Shown here piece after piece: positions 56,543-64,000 of a DNA stretch of 64,000 bases (the stretch's first letter is position 1; every line of letters starts with the position of its first letter). Source of the DNA: CAVRUF01 sp963716005. Its GTDB lineage: Bacteria; Actinomycetota; Thermoleophilia; Gaiellales; Gaiellaceae. The stretch lies in NCBI GenBank assembly GCA_963716005.1, contig OY970285.1, positions 1,612,001 to 1,676,000 on the forward strand. The letters run 5' to 3'. The notes under the pieces were generated by a model. The model did no database searches, was not told the DNA's origin, and saw only the letters and a list, made by a program, of their open reading frames with translations. A program made the position numbers and the translations under genes.

Positions 56543-57314
56543 TCATCGTAGCAATTCAACAGGGGCTCCTGCCGTAGTGAGAATGCGGGGTCCAGCGTCG
56601 GTTATCGCAACTGTGTGCTCGAAATGCGCGGACAGCGATCCGTCGTTGGTCGAGATCGACCAGCCGTCCTCGGCGAGGAAGACATCGTCGGCGCCGGCGG
56701 TGATCATCGGTTCGATCGCGATCGTCATCCCGGTGGACAATTTCGGGCCGTGACCGGGCTCGCCGAAGTTCGGAACCTGGGGCTCCTCGTGCATGTCGCG
56801 ACCGACGCCGTGACCGACCAGCGAGCGCACGATCGAGAAGCCCGCGTCCTCGGTGACCCGCTGTACAGCCGACGAGATGTCGCCGATGTGACCGTCCGGC
56901 CGGGCCGCCTCGATTCCCGCGGCCAGCGCTGCCTCGCACACGTCGAGCAGACGCTGTGCCTCGGCGTCGATCTCCCCCACGCCGAACGTCCGCGCGGAGT
57001 CGGCGACGAAGCCGTCGAGCGTCACGCCGACGTCGATCGACGATCACGTCGCCCTCGATGACCGTGTACGCGCCGGGGATGCCGTGGACAACCATCGAGT
57101 TCGGCGACGCGCAGATCGAGCCCGGAAAGCCGTTGTAGCCCTTGAAGGTCGGGACGCCGCCCGCCGAGCGGATCCTGTCCTCCGCGAGCTCGTCGAGCTC
57201 GAGCGTCGTGACGCCGGGGCGGATCGCCTCGCCGATTGCGGCCAGCGTCTCGGCCACGACCCGGCCGGCGCGCGCCATCGTCTCGATCTCATCGGCGGAC
57301 TTGCGGACGATCAT
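56543..57314 (-). CDS. map: Methionine aminopeptidase, type I (one frameshift)
   Basis: Map removes N-terminal methionine. The metal ligands are all visible: Asp in IDVGVTLDGFVAD and the following Asp of SART, His in VGHGVGRDMHEEP, Glu in TIAIEPMITAG and Glu in AHFEHTVAITD. About 256 residues are expected. A one-base break near 57040 lies just before the first Asp. The ATG overlaps the adk stop as ATGA. Confidence 0.95.
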
Positions 57315-57889
57315 CGCGCCGCCGCCGTGTCGAGCACGTCGCGGACTTCCTCGGACACCTCGTCGATCGTGCGGTCGGCGTGGATCCCGACGAGGTTGCC
57401 CCTGGCGCGGTAGTACGCGACCAGGTCGTCGGGGACGCGCATCGTCTCCATGCGGTGATGGATCATCTCGGGCGTGTCGTCGGCGCGGCCCGACTCGAGC
57501 GCGCGCAGCAGAAGCCGCTGCTCGGCCAGCTCCTCCGGGAGCAGGAAATTGAGAACGACCGAGACCTCGCGGTCGAGCTCCTGCATCATCGCGTCGAGCG
57601 CCTGCGCCTGCGCCAGCGTGCGCGGGAAGCCGTCGAGGACGACTCCGTTCTTTGCGTCGGGCTCGTTGAGCCGCTGGCGGACGGGACCGATGAGGATCTC
57701 GTCGGGAACGAGGTCGCCGCGCGCGTTGTAGGACTCCACCTGCTTGCCGAGCTCCGTGCCCGCCGCGATCTCCGCGCGGATCAGGTCGCCGGTGGCGACG
57801 TGCGGGATGCCGGCCTCCTCGGAGATCCGCTGCGCTTGCGTTCCCTTGCCCGCACCGGGCGGGCCCAAGATCACGATGTCGCGAGGCAT
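57311..57889 (-). CDS. adk: Adenylate kinase
   Basis: Adk interconverts AMP, ADP and ATP. The intact 192-residue protein has DIVILGPPGAGKGTQAQRI, ATGDLIRAEIAAGTELG, DGFPRTLAQAQALD and the short lid without zinc cysteines (RALESGRADDTPEMIHHRM). Its place between secY and map is standard. Confidence 0.97.
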   Translation of the reverse strand: MPRDIVILGPPGAGKGTQAQRISEEAGIPHVATGDLIRAEIAAGTELGKQVESYNARGDLVPDEILIGPVRQRLNEPDAKNGVVLDGFPRTLAQAQALDAMMQELDREVSVVLNFLLPEELAEQRLLLRALESGRADDTPEMIHHRMETMRVPDDLVAYYRARGNLVGIHADRTIDEVSEEVRDVLDTAAAR

Positions 57890-57909
57890 GAAACGGCGGA
57901 CCGCCCGCC

Positions 57910-59163
57910 CTATTTCAAGAAGCCTTCGTAGTGGCGCATCATCATCTGCGACTCCATCTGGCGCATGGTGTCGAGCGCGACGCCGACGACGATCAGGATC
58001 GACGTGCCGCCCAGCGCGCTCGACGTGGCCTGCGAGAACCCGCCGTAGCGGATGAAGAGCGTCGGCAGGGTGGCGACGGCCGCGAGGTAGAGCGACCCGG
58101 GCAGCGTCAGCCGCGACAGCACGCGGTCGAGGTACTGCGCGGTCGGCGGGCCCGGACGGATGCCGGGGATGTAGCCCCCGTTCTTGCGCAGGTTGTCCGC
58201 CTGGTCGATCGGATTGAACTGCACCGCCGTGTAGAAGTAGGTGAAGATCACGATCAGGAACGCCTGCAGGAACAGGTACGGCAGCGCGGTCGGGCTGAAG
58301 TGCGAGTTGACGAAGCTCTGCGTCGAGGGGAAGAACTGCGCGACGGTCGGCGGGAACGCCATGATCGCGGCCGCGAAGATGATCGGGATGACGCCCGCCA
58401 TGTTCACGCGCAGCGGCATGTAGGTCGTCCCGCCCGTCGTCATGCGGCGGCCGACCATGCGCTTCGCGTACTGGATCGGGATCCGTCTCTGCCCTTCCTG
58501 GACGAAGACGACGGCGACGATGATCGCGAGCGCGATGAGCGGGAACATGAGCCGCTCGAACGCGTCGCCCTCGTACCAGGCGCGGATGCCGGCCGGGAGG
58601 CTCGCGAGGATCGACGCGAAGATGAGGAGCGAAATTCCGTTGCCGATGCCGCGCTTCGTGATCAGCTCGCCCATCCACATGAGGAGCGTCGTCGCGGCGG
58701 TCAGCGACATGACGATCAGGATGAACCGGCTCGGCGTCAGGTTCAGGTCGGTCGTGCGGTCGAAGAGGTACGAGTAGCCCGCCGCCTGGAGCGCCGCGAG
58801 CGCGACCGCGAGGTAGCGCGTGTACTGGTTGATCTTGGCGTAGCCCGACTCGCCTTCCTTCTGGAGCTGCTCGAGCCGTGGGATCACCACGGTCATGAGC
58901 TGCAAGATGATCGACGCCGTGATGTACGGCATGATCCCGAGCGCGAAGAGCGCGAACTGCGACAGCGCGCCGCCGGAGAAGATGTTCAGCAGGTTCAGGA
59001 TCGTGCCGCCCTGGCCCGCGAAGTAGTCCTCGATCGTGGACGGGTCGACGCCCGGCGTCGGCACCCAGGATCCCAGCCGGTAGAGAGCCAGGATGAAGGC
59101 GGTGAACAGGACCCGGCGCCTGAGCTCCGGAACCCGCCAGGCGTTGGCGAGCCAGGAGAACAC
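57910..59163 (-). CDS. secY: Preprotein translocase subunit SecY
   Basis: SecY is the channel of the Sec translocon. The intact 417-residue chain has ten membrane helices, the plug region after the first helix, and the signatures GIMPYITASIILQLM and RPGPPTAQYLDRVLSRLTLPG. The ATG start opens FSWLANAWRVPELRRR, a typical N-terminus. It is co-transcribed after rplO. Confidence 0.97.
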   Translation of the reverse strand: MFSWLANAWRVPELRRRVLFTAFILALYRLGSWVPTPGVDPSTIEDYFAGQGGTILNLLNIFSGGALSQFALFALGIMPYITASIILQLMTVVIPRLEQLQKEGESGYAKINQYTRYLAVALAALQAAGYSYLFDRTTDLNLTPSRFILIVMSLTAATTLLMWMGELITKRGIGNGISLLIFASILASLPAGIRAWYEGDAFERLMFPLIALAIIVAVVFVQEGQRRIPIQYAKRMVGRRMTTGGTTYMPLRVNMAGVIPIIFAAAIMAFPPTVAQFFPSTQSFVNSHFSPTALPYLFLQAFLIVIFTYFYTAVQFNPIDQADNLRKNGGYIPGIRPGPPTAQYLDRVLSRLTLPGSLYLAAVATLPTLFIRYGGFSQATSSALGGTSILIVVGVALDTMRQMESQMMMRHYEGFLK

Positions 59164-59817
59164 CTAGCCCTCCGGCTCTTCCGTCGCCTCGGTCTCCTCG
59201 ACGGCCTCCGACTCGGCGGCGGGCGCCTCGTCTGCCGCGTCCTCGGTCTGCGGCTCGACCTCGGCCGCGGCCGGCTTCATGGAGCGGCGCTTGCGGCGCT
59301 TACGCGTCGGCTTGTCGACCTTCTCGCGGAGCGCGGTCGCCGTTCCGCCGGCGGCCTCGATCTTCTCGCGCGCCGTCTCGGAGAACGCATGCGCCGTCAC
59401 GGCGAGTTTCTTGGTCAGGTCGCCCTGGCCGAGGATCTTCACGTCCGTGCGCGCGTTCTTGATGAGGCCCTTCTCGATGAGCGCCTCGATCGTCACGTCG
59501 GCGCCCGCGTCGAAGCGCTGTTCGAGCGCTGCGAGGTTCACCGGAACGGTGTGCGTGCGGTGCGGGCCGACCGGCATCGCGTCCTTCGAGTACGGGCCGC
59601 GCTCCTTCGGAAGGCGCATGTAGATCGGCATCTGGCCGCCCTCGAACCCCGGGCGCATCTTGTGCGAGCCCGCGCGCGACTTCTGGCCCTTGATGCCCCG
59701 GCCGGAGTAGCGCCCCTTGCCGGAGCCCAGGCCGCGGCCCACGCGCTTGCGGGCCTTGCGCGGCTGCGCCGGCTTCAGATTGTGGAGGCTGAGATCGTCT
59801 TCGGGCAGGGGCGGCAC
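59164..59817 (-). CDS. rplO: 50S ribosomal protein L15 with long acidic C-terminal tail
   Basis: Residues 1-150 are ordinary L15 (LHNLKPAQPRKARKRVGRG, GRGIKGQKSRAG, EGGQMPIYMRLPK). Beyond this the chain runs to 217 residues with a basic bridge (KPTRKRRKRRS) and a tail rich in Glu, Ala, Asp and Thr (EDAADEAPAAESEAVEETEA). The usual length is near 150. GTG 59817 shares its G with the rpmD TAG. It is intact. Confidence 0.95.
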   Translation of the reverse strand: MPPLPEDDLSLHNLKPAQPRKARKRVGRGLGSGKGRYSGRGIKGQKSRAGSHKMRPGFEGGQMPIYMRLPKERGPYSKDAMPVGPHRTHTVPVNLAALEQRFDAGADVTIEALIEKGLIKNARTDVKILGQGDLTKKLAVTAHAFSETAREKIEAAGGTATALREKVDKPTRKRRKRRSMKPAAAEVEPQTEDAADEAPAAESEAVEETEATEEPEG

Positions 59818-59996
59818 TACGACTCCTCGATCTTCACGAGATGGCGGACTTTTCTGAGCATACCCTGGGTTTCCGGGGTGTCCTGACGCTCCACGGAGCG
59901 GCCGATCTTGCCCAGTCCGAGCGCGCGCAGCGTGCCGCGATGGCGCTCCGACTGGCCGATCTGGCTGCGGATCTGCGTGACCTTAAGCGTCGCCAT
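59817..59996 (-). CDS. rpmD: 50S ribosomal protein L30
   Basis: The intact 59-residue protein reads MATLKVTQIRSQIG, then RALGLGKIGRSVERQDTPETQGMLRKVRHLVKIEES in outline. It lies between rpsE and rplO with overlapping ends. Confidence 0.95.
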   Translation of the reverse strand: MATLKVTQIRSQIGQSERHRGTLRALGLGKIGRSVERQDTPETQGMLRKVRHLVKIEES

Positions 59997-60567
59997 CAAC
60001 CGGTTCCTCCGGGACGGCGGCGACCGGCGCGACGGCCGGCTCGGGCGCTTCCTTCGGGGTCTTCGGAAGCGGCAGCACCTCGGAGATCGACTTGCCGCGG
60101 ATGCGCGCGACCTCCTCGGGCCGGCGCAGGTTCTGGAGGCCGTTGACGGTCGCCTTGAGCAGATTGATCGGCGTCGGCGTGCCCAGGCTCTTCGCCAGGA
60201 TGTCGCGGATGCCGGCCAACTCGAGGACGGCGCGAACGCCGCCGCCGGCGATGACGCCGGTTCCCTCGCTCGCCGGGCGGAGCAGGACGCGCGCAGCGTC
60301 GAACTCGCCGATGATCTCGTGCGTGATCGTCGTGCCGTGCTGCGGCACCTCGAACATGTTCTTCTTCGCGTCGTCGACCGCCTTCGAGATCGCCAGCGGA
60401 ACCTCGCGGGCTTTCCCGTAGCCGACGCCGACGCGGTCGACCTCGTCCCCGATCACGACCAGGGCCGTGAACGAAAAACGCCTACCGCCCTTGACCACCT
60501 TGGCGACGCGGTTGATCTCGACCACGCGCTCCTTGAGCTCTCGGCTCTCAGCAACGTCCATTGCCAT
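59983..60567 (-). CDS. rpsE: 30S ribosomal protein S5 with acidic/Pro-Ala tail
   Basis: The S5 double-stranded RNA-binding domain is LKERVVEINRVAKVVKGGRRFSFTALVVIGD; GTGVIAGGGVRAVLELAGIRDI follows. The C-terminus has an extra Pro/Ala/Glu stretch (PLPKTPKEAPEPAVAPVA and beyond) not found in standard S5. The total is 194 residues. It is intact and ATGA-coupled to rplR. Confidence 0.96.
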   Translation of the reverse strand: MAMDVAESRELKERVVEINRVAKVVKGGRRFSFTALVVIGDEVDRVGVGYGKAREVPLAISKAVDDAKKNMFEVPQHGTTITHEIIGEFDAARVLLRPASEGTGVIAGGGVRAVLELAGIRDILAKSLGTPTPINLLKATVNGLQNLRRPEEVARIRGKSISEVLPLPKTPKEAPEPAVAPVAAVPEEPVDGDA

Positions 60568-60920
60568 CAGAACTTCAGTCCTCCTTCGCGGGCAGCCTCG
60601 GCGAGCGCCTTGACGCGGCCGTGGTAGAGGAAGCCGCCGCGATCGAAGACGACGGACTCGATGCCCGCGGTCTTCGCGTTCGCAGCGAGCGCCTTTCCGA
60701 CGGCGGCCGCCTGCTCGGTCTTCGATCCCTTGAACGACTTGAGCCCGCCGTGGCCGGCCGACGCGAGCGTCTTGCCCTCGCGGTCGTCCACGAGCTGAGC
60801 CTCGATTCCCTTGTTCGAGCGGAAGACGACCAGGCGGGGCCGCTCGGCGGTGCCCGAAAGGGTCCGCCGCAGCCGCCGGTGCCGGCGCATCCGCGCTTCG
60901 CGTGTCGTCAGCGTCGGCAT
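60567..60920 (-). CDS. rplR: 50S ribosomal protein L18
   Basis: The intact 117-residue chain has RHRRLRRTLSGTAERPRLVVFRSNKGIEAQ and ends FDRGGFLYHGRVKALAEAAREGGLKF, which is the L18 signature. It binds 5S rRNA. It is in the standard rplF-rplR-rpsE order. Confidence 0.97.
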   Translation of the reverse strand: MPTLTTREARMRRHRRLRRTLSGTAERPRLVVFRSNKGIEAQLVDDREGKTLASAGHGGLKSFKGSKTEQAAAVGKALAANAKTAGIESVVFDRGGFLYHGRVKALAEAAREGGLKF

Positions 60921-61454
60921 TTACGCGCGCTTCCCGACCTTGCGGGCGACGTACTCGCCCTGGTACCGGATGCCCTTGCCCTTGTAGGGCTCGGGCGGAC
61001 GAACCTTGCGGATCTCCGCAGCGATCTGGCCGACCTTCTGCTTGTCGATGCCCTTGACCACGAGCTCGGTCTGGCTGGGAACCTCGAACTCGATCCCGAG
61101 CGGCGGATCCATCACGACCGTGTGGGAGAAGCCGACGTTCAGCTCGAGCGAGGTGCCGCGAAGCGAAGCGCGATAGCCGACGCCCTGGATCTCGAGGCGC
61201 TTCTCGAAGCCCTTGGTGACGCCCTCGACCATGTTCGCGACGAGCGTGCGGGTGAGTCCGTGCAGCGCACGGTCGTCTCCGCGCTCCGTCGGGCGCGAGA
61301 CCATGATCTCGTTCTCCTTCTGCTCGATCCCCATGCGCTCCGGGACCTGCTGGGTGAGCTCGCCGAGCGGCCCGTTCACCATGACGCGCCCAGGGGAGAT
61401 CGAGACCGAGACGCCGGCCGGGAGTTCGATTGGCTGTCTTCCGATTCGACTCAT
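60921..61454 (-). CDS. rplF: 50S ribosomal protein L6
   Basis: The intact 177-residue chain starts MSRIGRQPIELPAGVSV, has the central VGYRASLRGTSLELNVGFSH segment and ends PPEPYKGKGIRYQGEYVARKVGKRA, the L6 signature. It lies near the GTPase-associated centre. Confidence 0.97.
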   Translation of the reverse strand: MSRIGRQPIELPAGVSVSISPGRVMVNGPLGELTQQVPERMGIEQKENEIMVSRPTERGDDRALHGLTRTLVANMVEGVTKGFEKRLEIQGVGYRASLRGTSLELNVGFSHTVVMDPPLGIEFEVPSQTELVVKGIDKQKVGQIAAEIRKVRPPEPYKGKGIRYQGEYVARKVGKRA

Positions 61455-61458
61455 CGCA

Positions 61459-61854
61459 TCACCAGACGAAACACAAAACCTCGCCGCCGACGCCCAGCTC
61501 CTGCGCCTTGCGGCCCGTGATCAGCCCCCTCGAGGTCGAGAGGATCGCGATTCCCATGCCGCCGAGCACGCGCGGCAGCCGGTCCTTCTTGGCGTAGACA
61601 CGCCGGCCCGGCTTCGAAACGCGCTTCAAGTCGGTGATCACCCGCTCGCGCGCAGGCCCGAACTTGAGCTGCACGACGAGGGTATCGAAGGACTCGCCCT
61701 TCTCGACGTGGTAGTCGGTCACGTAGCCCTCCTCCTTCAGGAGGCGGGCTATCTCCGTCTTCAGCCGCGACGATGGCATGGCGACGGTCTCCTGGAGCGC
61801 CTTGTTGGCGTTCCGGATGCGGGTGAGCATGTCCGCTACGGGATCGGTCATCAT
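61459..61854 (-). CDS. rpsH: 30S ribosomal protein S8
   Basis: The intact 131-residue chain reads MTDPVADMLTRIRNANKA early and ends STSRGLITGRKAQELGVGGEVLCFVW, the S8 signature. It binds the central 16S domain. Two Met codons (61854, 61851) could start it; the difference is one residue. Confidence 0.97.
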   Translation of the reverse strand: MMTDPVADMLTRIRNANKALQETVAMPSSRLKTEIARLLKEEGYVTDYHVEKGESFDTLVVQLKFGPARERVITDLKRVSKPGRRVYAKKDRLPRVLGGMGIAILSTSRGLITGRKAQELGVGGEVLCFVW

Positions 61855-61861
61855 TTTCGCG

Positions 61862-62047
61862 TCACCAACTCGACTTCGTCATTCCGGGGATTGCGCCCTC
61901 GTGGGCGAGCTCGCGCAGGCAGATCCGGCACAGGCCGAACTTCTTGTAGACCGCGCGCGGACGCCCGCAGCGATTGCAGCGCGAGTACTGCCGCGTCGGA
62001 TACTTCTGCGGCCGCGCGGCCTTCGCAATGAGGCTCTTCTTTGCCAC
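61862..62047 (-). CDS. rpsN: 30S ribosomal protein S14, type Z
   Basis: The intact 61-residue protein has two CxxC pairs (CNRCG and CRIC), the zinc-binding form, and ends LAHEGAIPGMTKSSW. This short zinc form is common in actinobacteria and Firmicutes. Confidence 0.97.
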   Translation of the reverse strand: MAKKSLIAKAARPQKYPTRQYSRCNRCGRPRAVYKKFGLCRICLRELAHEGAIPGMTKSSW

Positions 62048-62055
62048 CCTTCCTC

Positions 62056-62640
62056 CTACTCCGCTCTGAACGGGAGGCCCATCTTGCGCAAGAGCGCAAG
62101 CGCCTCCTCATCGTTTCTGGCCGTGGTTGTGATCGCGACGTCGAGGCCACGGACGGTGTCGACGTCGTCGTAGTCGATCTCCGGGAAGATGATCTGCTCG
62201 CGGATGCCCAGCGAGTAGTTGCCGCGCCCGTCGAAGCTCTTCAGCGACAGGCCGCGGAAGTCGCGGATGCGCGGAAGCGCGATCGAGACGAGGCGGTCGA
62301 GGAACTCGTACATGCGCGGGCCACGGAGCGTGACCTTGGCGCCGATCGGCATCCCCTCGCGGAGCTTGAAGCCGGCGATCGACTTGGTCGCGCGGCGAAG
62401 CTGGGCCTTCTGGCCCGAGATGATCGCGAGCTCGTCCATCGCGGTGTCGAGCGCCTTCGCGTTCGTCTTCGCGTCGCCGACGCCCATGTTCAGCGTGATC
62501 TTCGCGACGCGCGGGACCATCATCAGCGAGCTGAGCTCGAGCTCGTCCTTCAGCTCCGCGCGGAGCTCGTCCTCGTAGCGCTGCTTCAGGCGCGGCGTGT
62601 AGGCGTCGGCCTTCTTGGATTTCGTGGCGGCGGGCGTCAT
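62056..62640 (-). CDS. rplE: 50S ribosomal protein L5
   Basis: The intact 194-residue chain has PRLKQRYEDELRAEL, the L5 signature VPRVAKITLNMGVGDAK, and FPEIDYDDVDTVRGLDVAITTTA. The ATG at 62640 is the start that fits the family and overlaps the rplX stop as ATGA. A short basic N-terminal extension is present. Confidence 0.96.
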   Translation of the reverse strand: MTPAATKSKKADAYTPRLKQRYEDELRAELKDELELSSLMMVPRVAKITLNMGVGDAKTNAKALDTAMDELAIISGQKAQLRRATKSIAGFKLREGMPIGAKVTLRGPRMYEFLDRLVSIALPRIRDFRGLSLKSFDGRGNYSLGIREQIIFPEIDYDDVDTVRGLDVAITTTARNDEEALALLRKMGLPFRAE

Positions 62641-63005
62641 CGGTCGAGCACCTCCCCGCAGTCCTGGCGCCGGCAGACGCGCACCTTCGTGCGTCCCGAC
62701 TTGGTGTCGCGGAACTCGTAGCCGACCCGCGTCGCCCGGTTGCACGTGGGGCAGACGACCATCACGTTCGAGATCGGGATGGGCGCGGCCACGTCGAAGA
62801 CGCCGCCCGGCTGCACCTGCTGCTGCCCCATGCGGCTCGAGTCGCGCAGCGCGCGGGGCTTGCGGTGCTTCTTGACGAGGTTCAGGTTCTCGACGATCAC
62901 GCGGCGCTCCACGGGATGGGACTCGATGATCCGACCCTGCTTGCCGCGGTCCTTGCCGCTGATCACCTGGACGAGATCGCCCTTCTTGAGCTTCATGGCT
63001 GGCAC
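62637..63005 (-). CDS. rplX: 50S ribosomal protein L24 with zinc-ribbon tail
   Basis: The KOW motif region is KKGDLVQVISGKDRGKQGRI; the C-terminus has a four-Cys zinc ribbon (CPTC and CRRQDC), as in many L24 proteins. The 122-residue chain is intact. GTG 63005 shares its G with the rplN TAG; an internal ATG at 62996 is the alternative start. Confidence 0.95.
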   Translation of the reverse strand: MPAMKLKKGDLVQVISGKDRGKQGRIIESHPVERRVIVENLNLVKKHRKPRALRDSSRMGQQQVQPGGVFDVAAPIPISNVMVVCPTCNRATRVGYEFRDTKSGRTKVRVCRRQDCGEVLDR

Positions 63006-63373
63006 TAGAGGACCTCCGGGGCGAGCGAGACGATCTTCATGAAGTTCTTCTCGCGCAGTTCGCGTGCGACAGGGCCGAAGATGCGGGTCCCGCGCGGGTT
63101 CATCTGGGCGTCGATGATCACGGCCGCGTTCTCGTCGAACGCGATCGACGTGCCGTCGGAGCGGCCGAACGGCTTCTTCGTCCGCACGACGACGGCGCGC
63201 ACCACCTCGCCCTTCTTGACGGTGCCCTGAGGGGTCGCGACCTTGACGGTCGCCACGATGATGTCCCCCACGCGCGCGTACCGGCGCTTGGAGCCGCCGA
63301 GCACGCGGATGCAGAGGATCGAGCGGGCGCCCGTGTTGTCCGCCACCTTCAGGTTCGACTCCTGCTGGATCAC
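63005..63373 (-). CDS. rplN: 50S ribosomal protein L14
   Basis: The intact 122-residue chain starts MIQQESNLKVADNTGARSIL and carries the L14 signature GRSDGTSIAFDENAAVIID. The GTG start overlaps the rpsQ stop as GTGA. Confidence 0.97.
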   Translation of the reverse strand: MIQQESNLKVADNTGARSILCIRVLGGSKRRYARVGDIIVATVKVATPQGTVKKGEVVRAVVVRTKKPFGRSDGTSIAFDENAAVIIDAQMNPRGTRIFGPVARELREKNFMKIVSLAPEVL

Positions 63374-63999
63374 TTCGCGGCCTCCAGGACCTCGGCCAGC
63401 CGCCAGGTCTTCGTCTTCGACACCGGCCGCGTCTCGACGATCAGGACGAGATCGCCGACGTTCGCGGCGTTCTGCTCGTCGTGCGCGTGGAGCTTGGTCG
63501 AGCGGCGGACGACCTTCTTGTAGCGCCGGTCGGGCTTGGTCGAGTCGACGCGGACGACGATCGTCTTGTCCATCGCGCTCGAGACGACCACGCCGCGGCG
63601 CTCCTTGCGCCGGCCGCGATCGGCGATCGGCTTGGGGATGCGGACGATCGGCTTGCGCTCGCCCTTCTCCCGCGCGGCCGCCTTGCGCTTCTTGTAGGCG
63701 GAGCGCTCGGCCTTCTTCTCCTTGTTCGGCTTCGTGGAGCGGCGCCGCTCCCGTCGCTCCTGCGACTGGACAGGTGCCTCGTCGGCCGGAGCCTCGGCGG
63801 CGGGCGCGTCCTCGGCGGGAGTCTCGTCGGCCGGAGCTTCCTCCGCGGAAGCTTCGTCAGCGGGAGCCTCATCGGCCGGAGCCTCGTCCGCGGGGGCTTC
63901 CTCGGCGGGCGCTTCCTCGGCGGCGGGCTCCTCGGAAGGTGCCTCATCCGCCTGAGCCTCGTCGGCCGCAGCTTCCTCAGCGGGGGCTTCCTCGGCCAC
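63370..63999 (-). CDS. rpsQ: 30S ribosomal protein S17 with long acidic Ala/Glu/Pro N-terminal extension
   Basis: The last 85 residues (RRGVVVSSAMDKTIVVRVDS, YKKVVRRSTKLHAHDEQN, VGDLVLIVETRPVSKTK) are S17. They are preceded by about 75 residues of repeats such as EEAPADEAPADEAP, then a very basic segment (KPNKEKKAERSAYKKRK). Usual S17 is about 85 residues. The frame reaches the window edge; GTG 63999 is a possible start but the gene may begin outside. The repeats are made of near-identical codons, so their number could be misassembled. Confidence 0.9.
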   Translation of the reverse strand: MAEEAPAEEAAADEAQADEAPSEEPAAEEAPAEEAPADEAPADEAPADEASAEEAPADETPAEDAPAAEAPADEAPVQSQERRERRRSTKPNKEKKAERSAYKKRKAAAREKGERKPIVRIPKPIADRGRRKERRGVVVSSAMDKTIVVRVDSTKPDRRYKKVVRRSTKLHAHDEQNAANVGDLVLIVETRPVSKTKTWRLAEVLEAAK

Positions 64000-64000
64000 A

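Overview
The window is chromosomal DNA from a high-GC Gram-positive bacterium, most likely an actinobacterium of the Thermoleophilia (Gaiella/Solirubrobacter side). The evidence is very high GC with GC-rich third positions, many GTG starts, a DUF2469 protein, Ku, an NlpC/P60 plus 3D-domain wall-hydrolase pair, and abundant leaderless promoters of the TANNNT type. The taxonomic call is inference from gene content; no rRNA is present. Layout: (1) 1-18.9 kb and 20.6-28.5 kb carry, mostly on the minus strand, the ancient cluster tilS-hpt-ftsH-folP-folB-folK-(DUF2469)-coaX-greA-lysS-clpC-radA (dus is present but inverted). This is the order known from Bacillus. It is interrupted by lineage-specific inserts: a very large SdrD-like repeat surface protein, an alkA-type DNA glycosylase, a giant cyclase/STAND-ATPase/peptide-binding fusion, a secreted zinc metalloprotease, and a patatin/DUF4234 unit. 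(2) 28.5-41.3 kb is a mixed metabolic and envelope region: GNAT acetyltransferase, purine nucleoside phosphorylase, lipid kinase, DUF4349 lipoprotein, thioesterase, VanW/G5 protein, GH3 glycosidase-like protein, acyl-CoA dehydrogenase, nitrilase, HAD phosphatase, CoA-binding protein, and a CtaG copper/oxidase assembly pair. (3) 41.3-53.6 kb holds tRNA-Pro(CGG), Nif3/DUF34, a candidate structured RNA leader with a 56-residue protein, Ku, peptidoglycan hydrolases, a LuxR-type response regulator, DacB, LigA, a Gph-like phosphatase, TruA, an M28 peptidase, and an ArsR/SRPBCC pair with twin operators. (4) 53.6-64 kb is the spc/alpha ribosomal operon on the minus strand, from rpsQ to rplQ including secY, adk, map and rpoA. 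How the genes work together: the first block provides protein quality control (ClpC, FtsH), folate and CoA synthesis and tRNA lysidine formation. The middle block is envelope building and remodelling plus purine and lipid turnover. The last block is translation and transcription core. Genes are packed tightly: same-strand neighbours share TAGTG, GTGA or ATGA stop/start overlaps, and at least five convergent pairs share one CTAG tetranucleotide as both stop codons. Important caveat: more than twenty genes, including essential ones (rpoA, rpsM, rpsD, map, lysS), carry single-base frameshifts. These cannot all be pseudogenes, so the sequence almost certainly contains uncorrected indel errors. Split genes are therefore annotated here as single CDS spans with the break positions noted. 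The strongest candidate for an undescribed system is the gene at 13762-17293, which joins a class III nucleotide cyclase, a STAND-type ATPase with helical repeats and an OppA-like peptide-binding domain in one polypeptide without a signal peptide or visible membrane segment.
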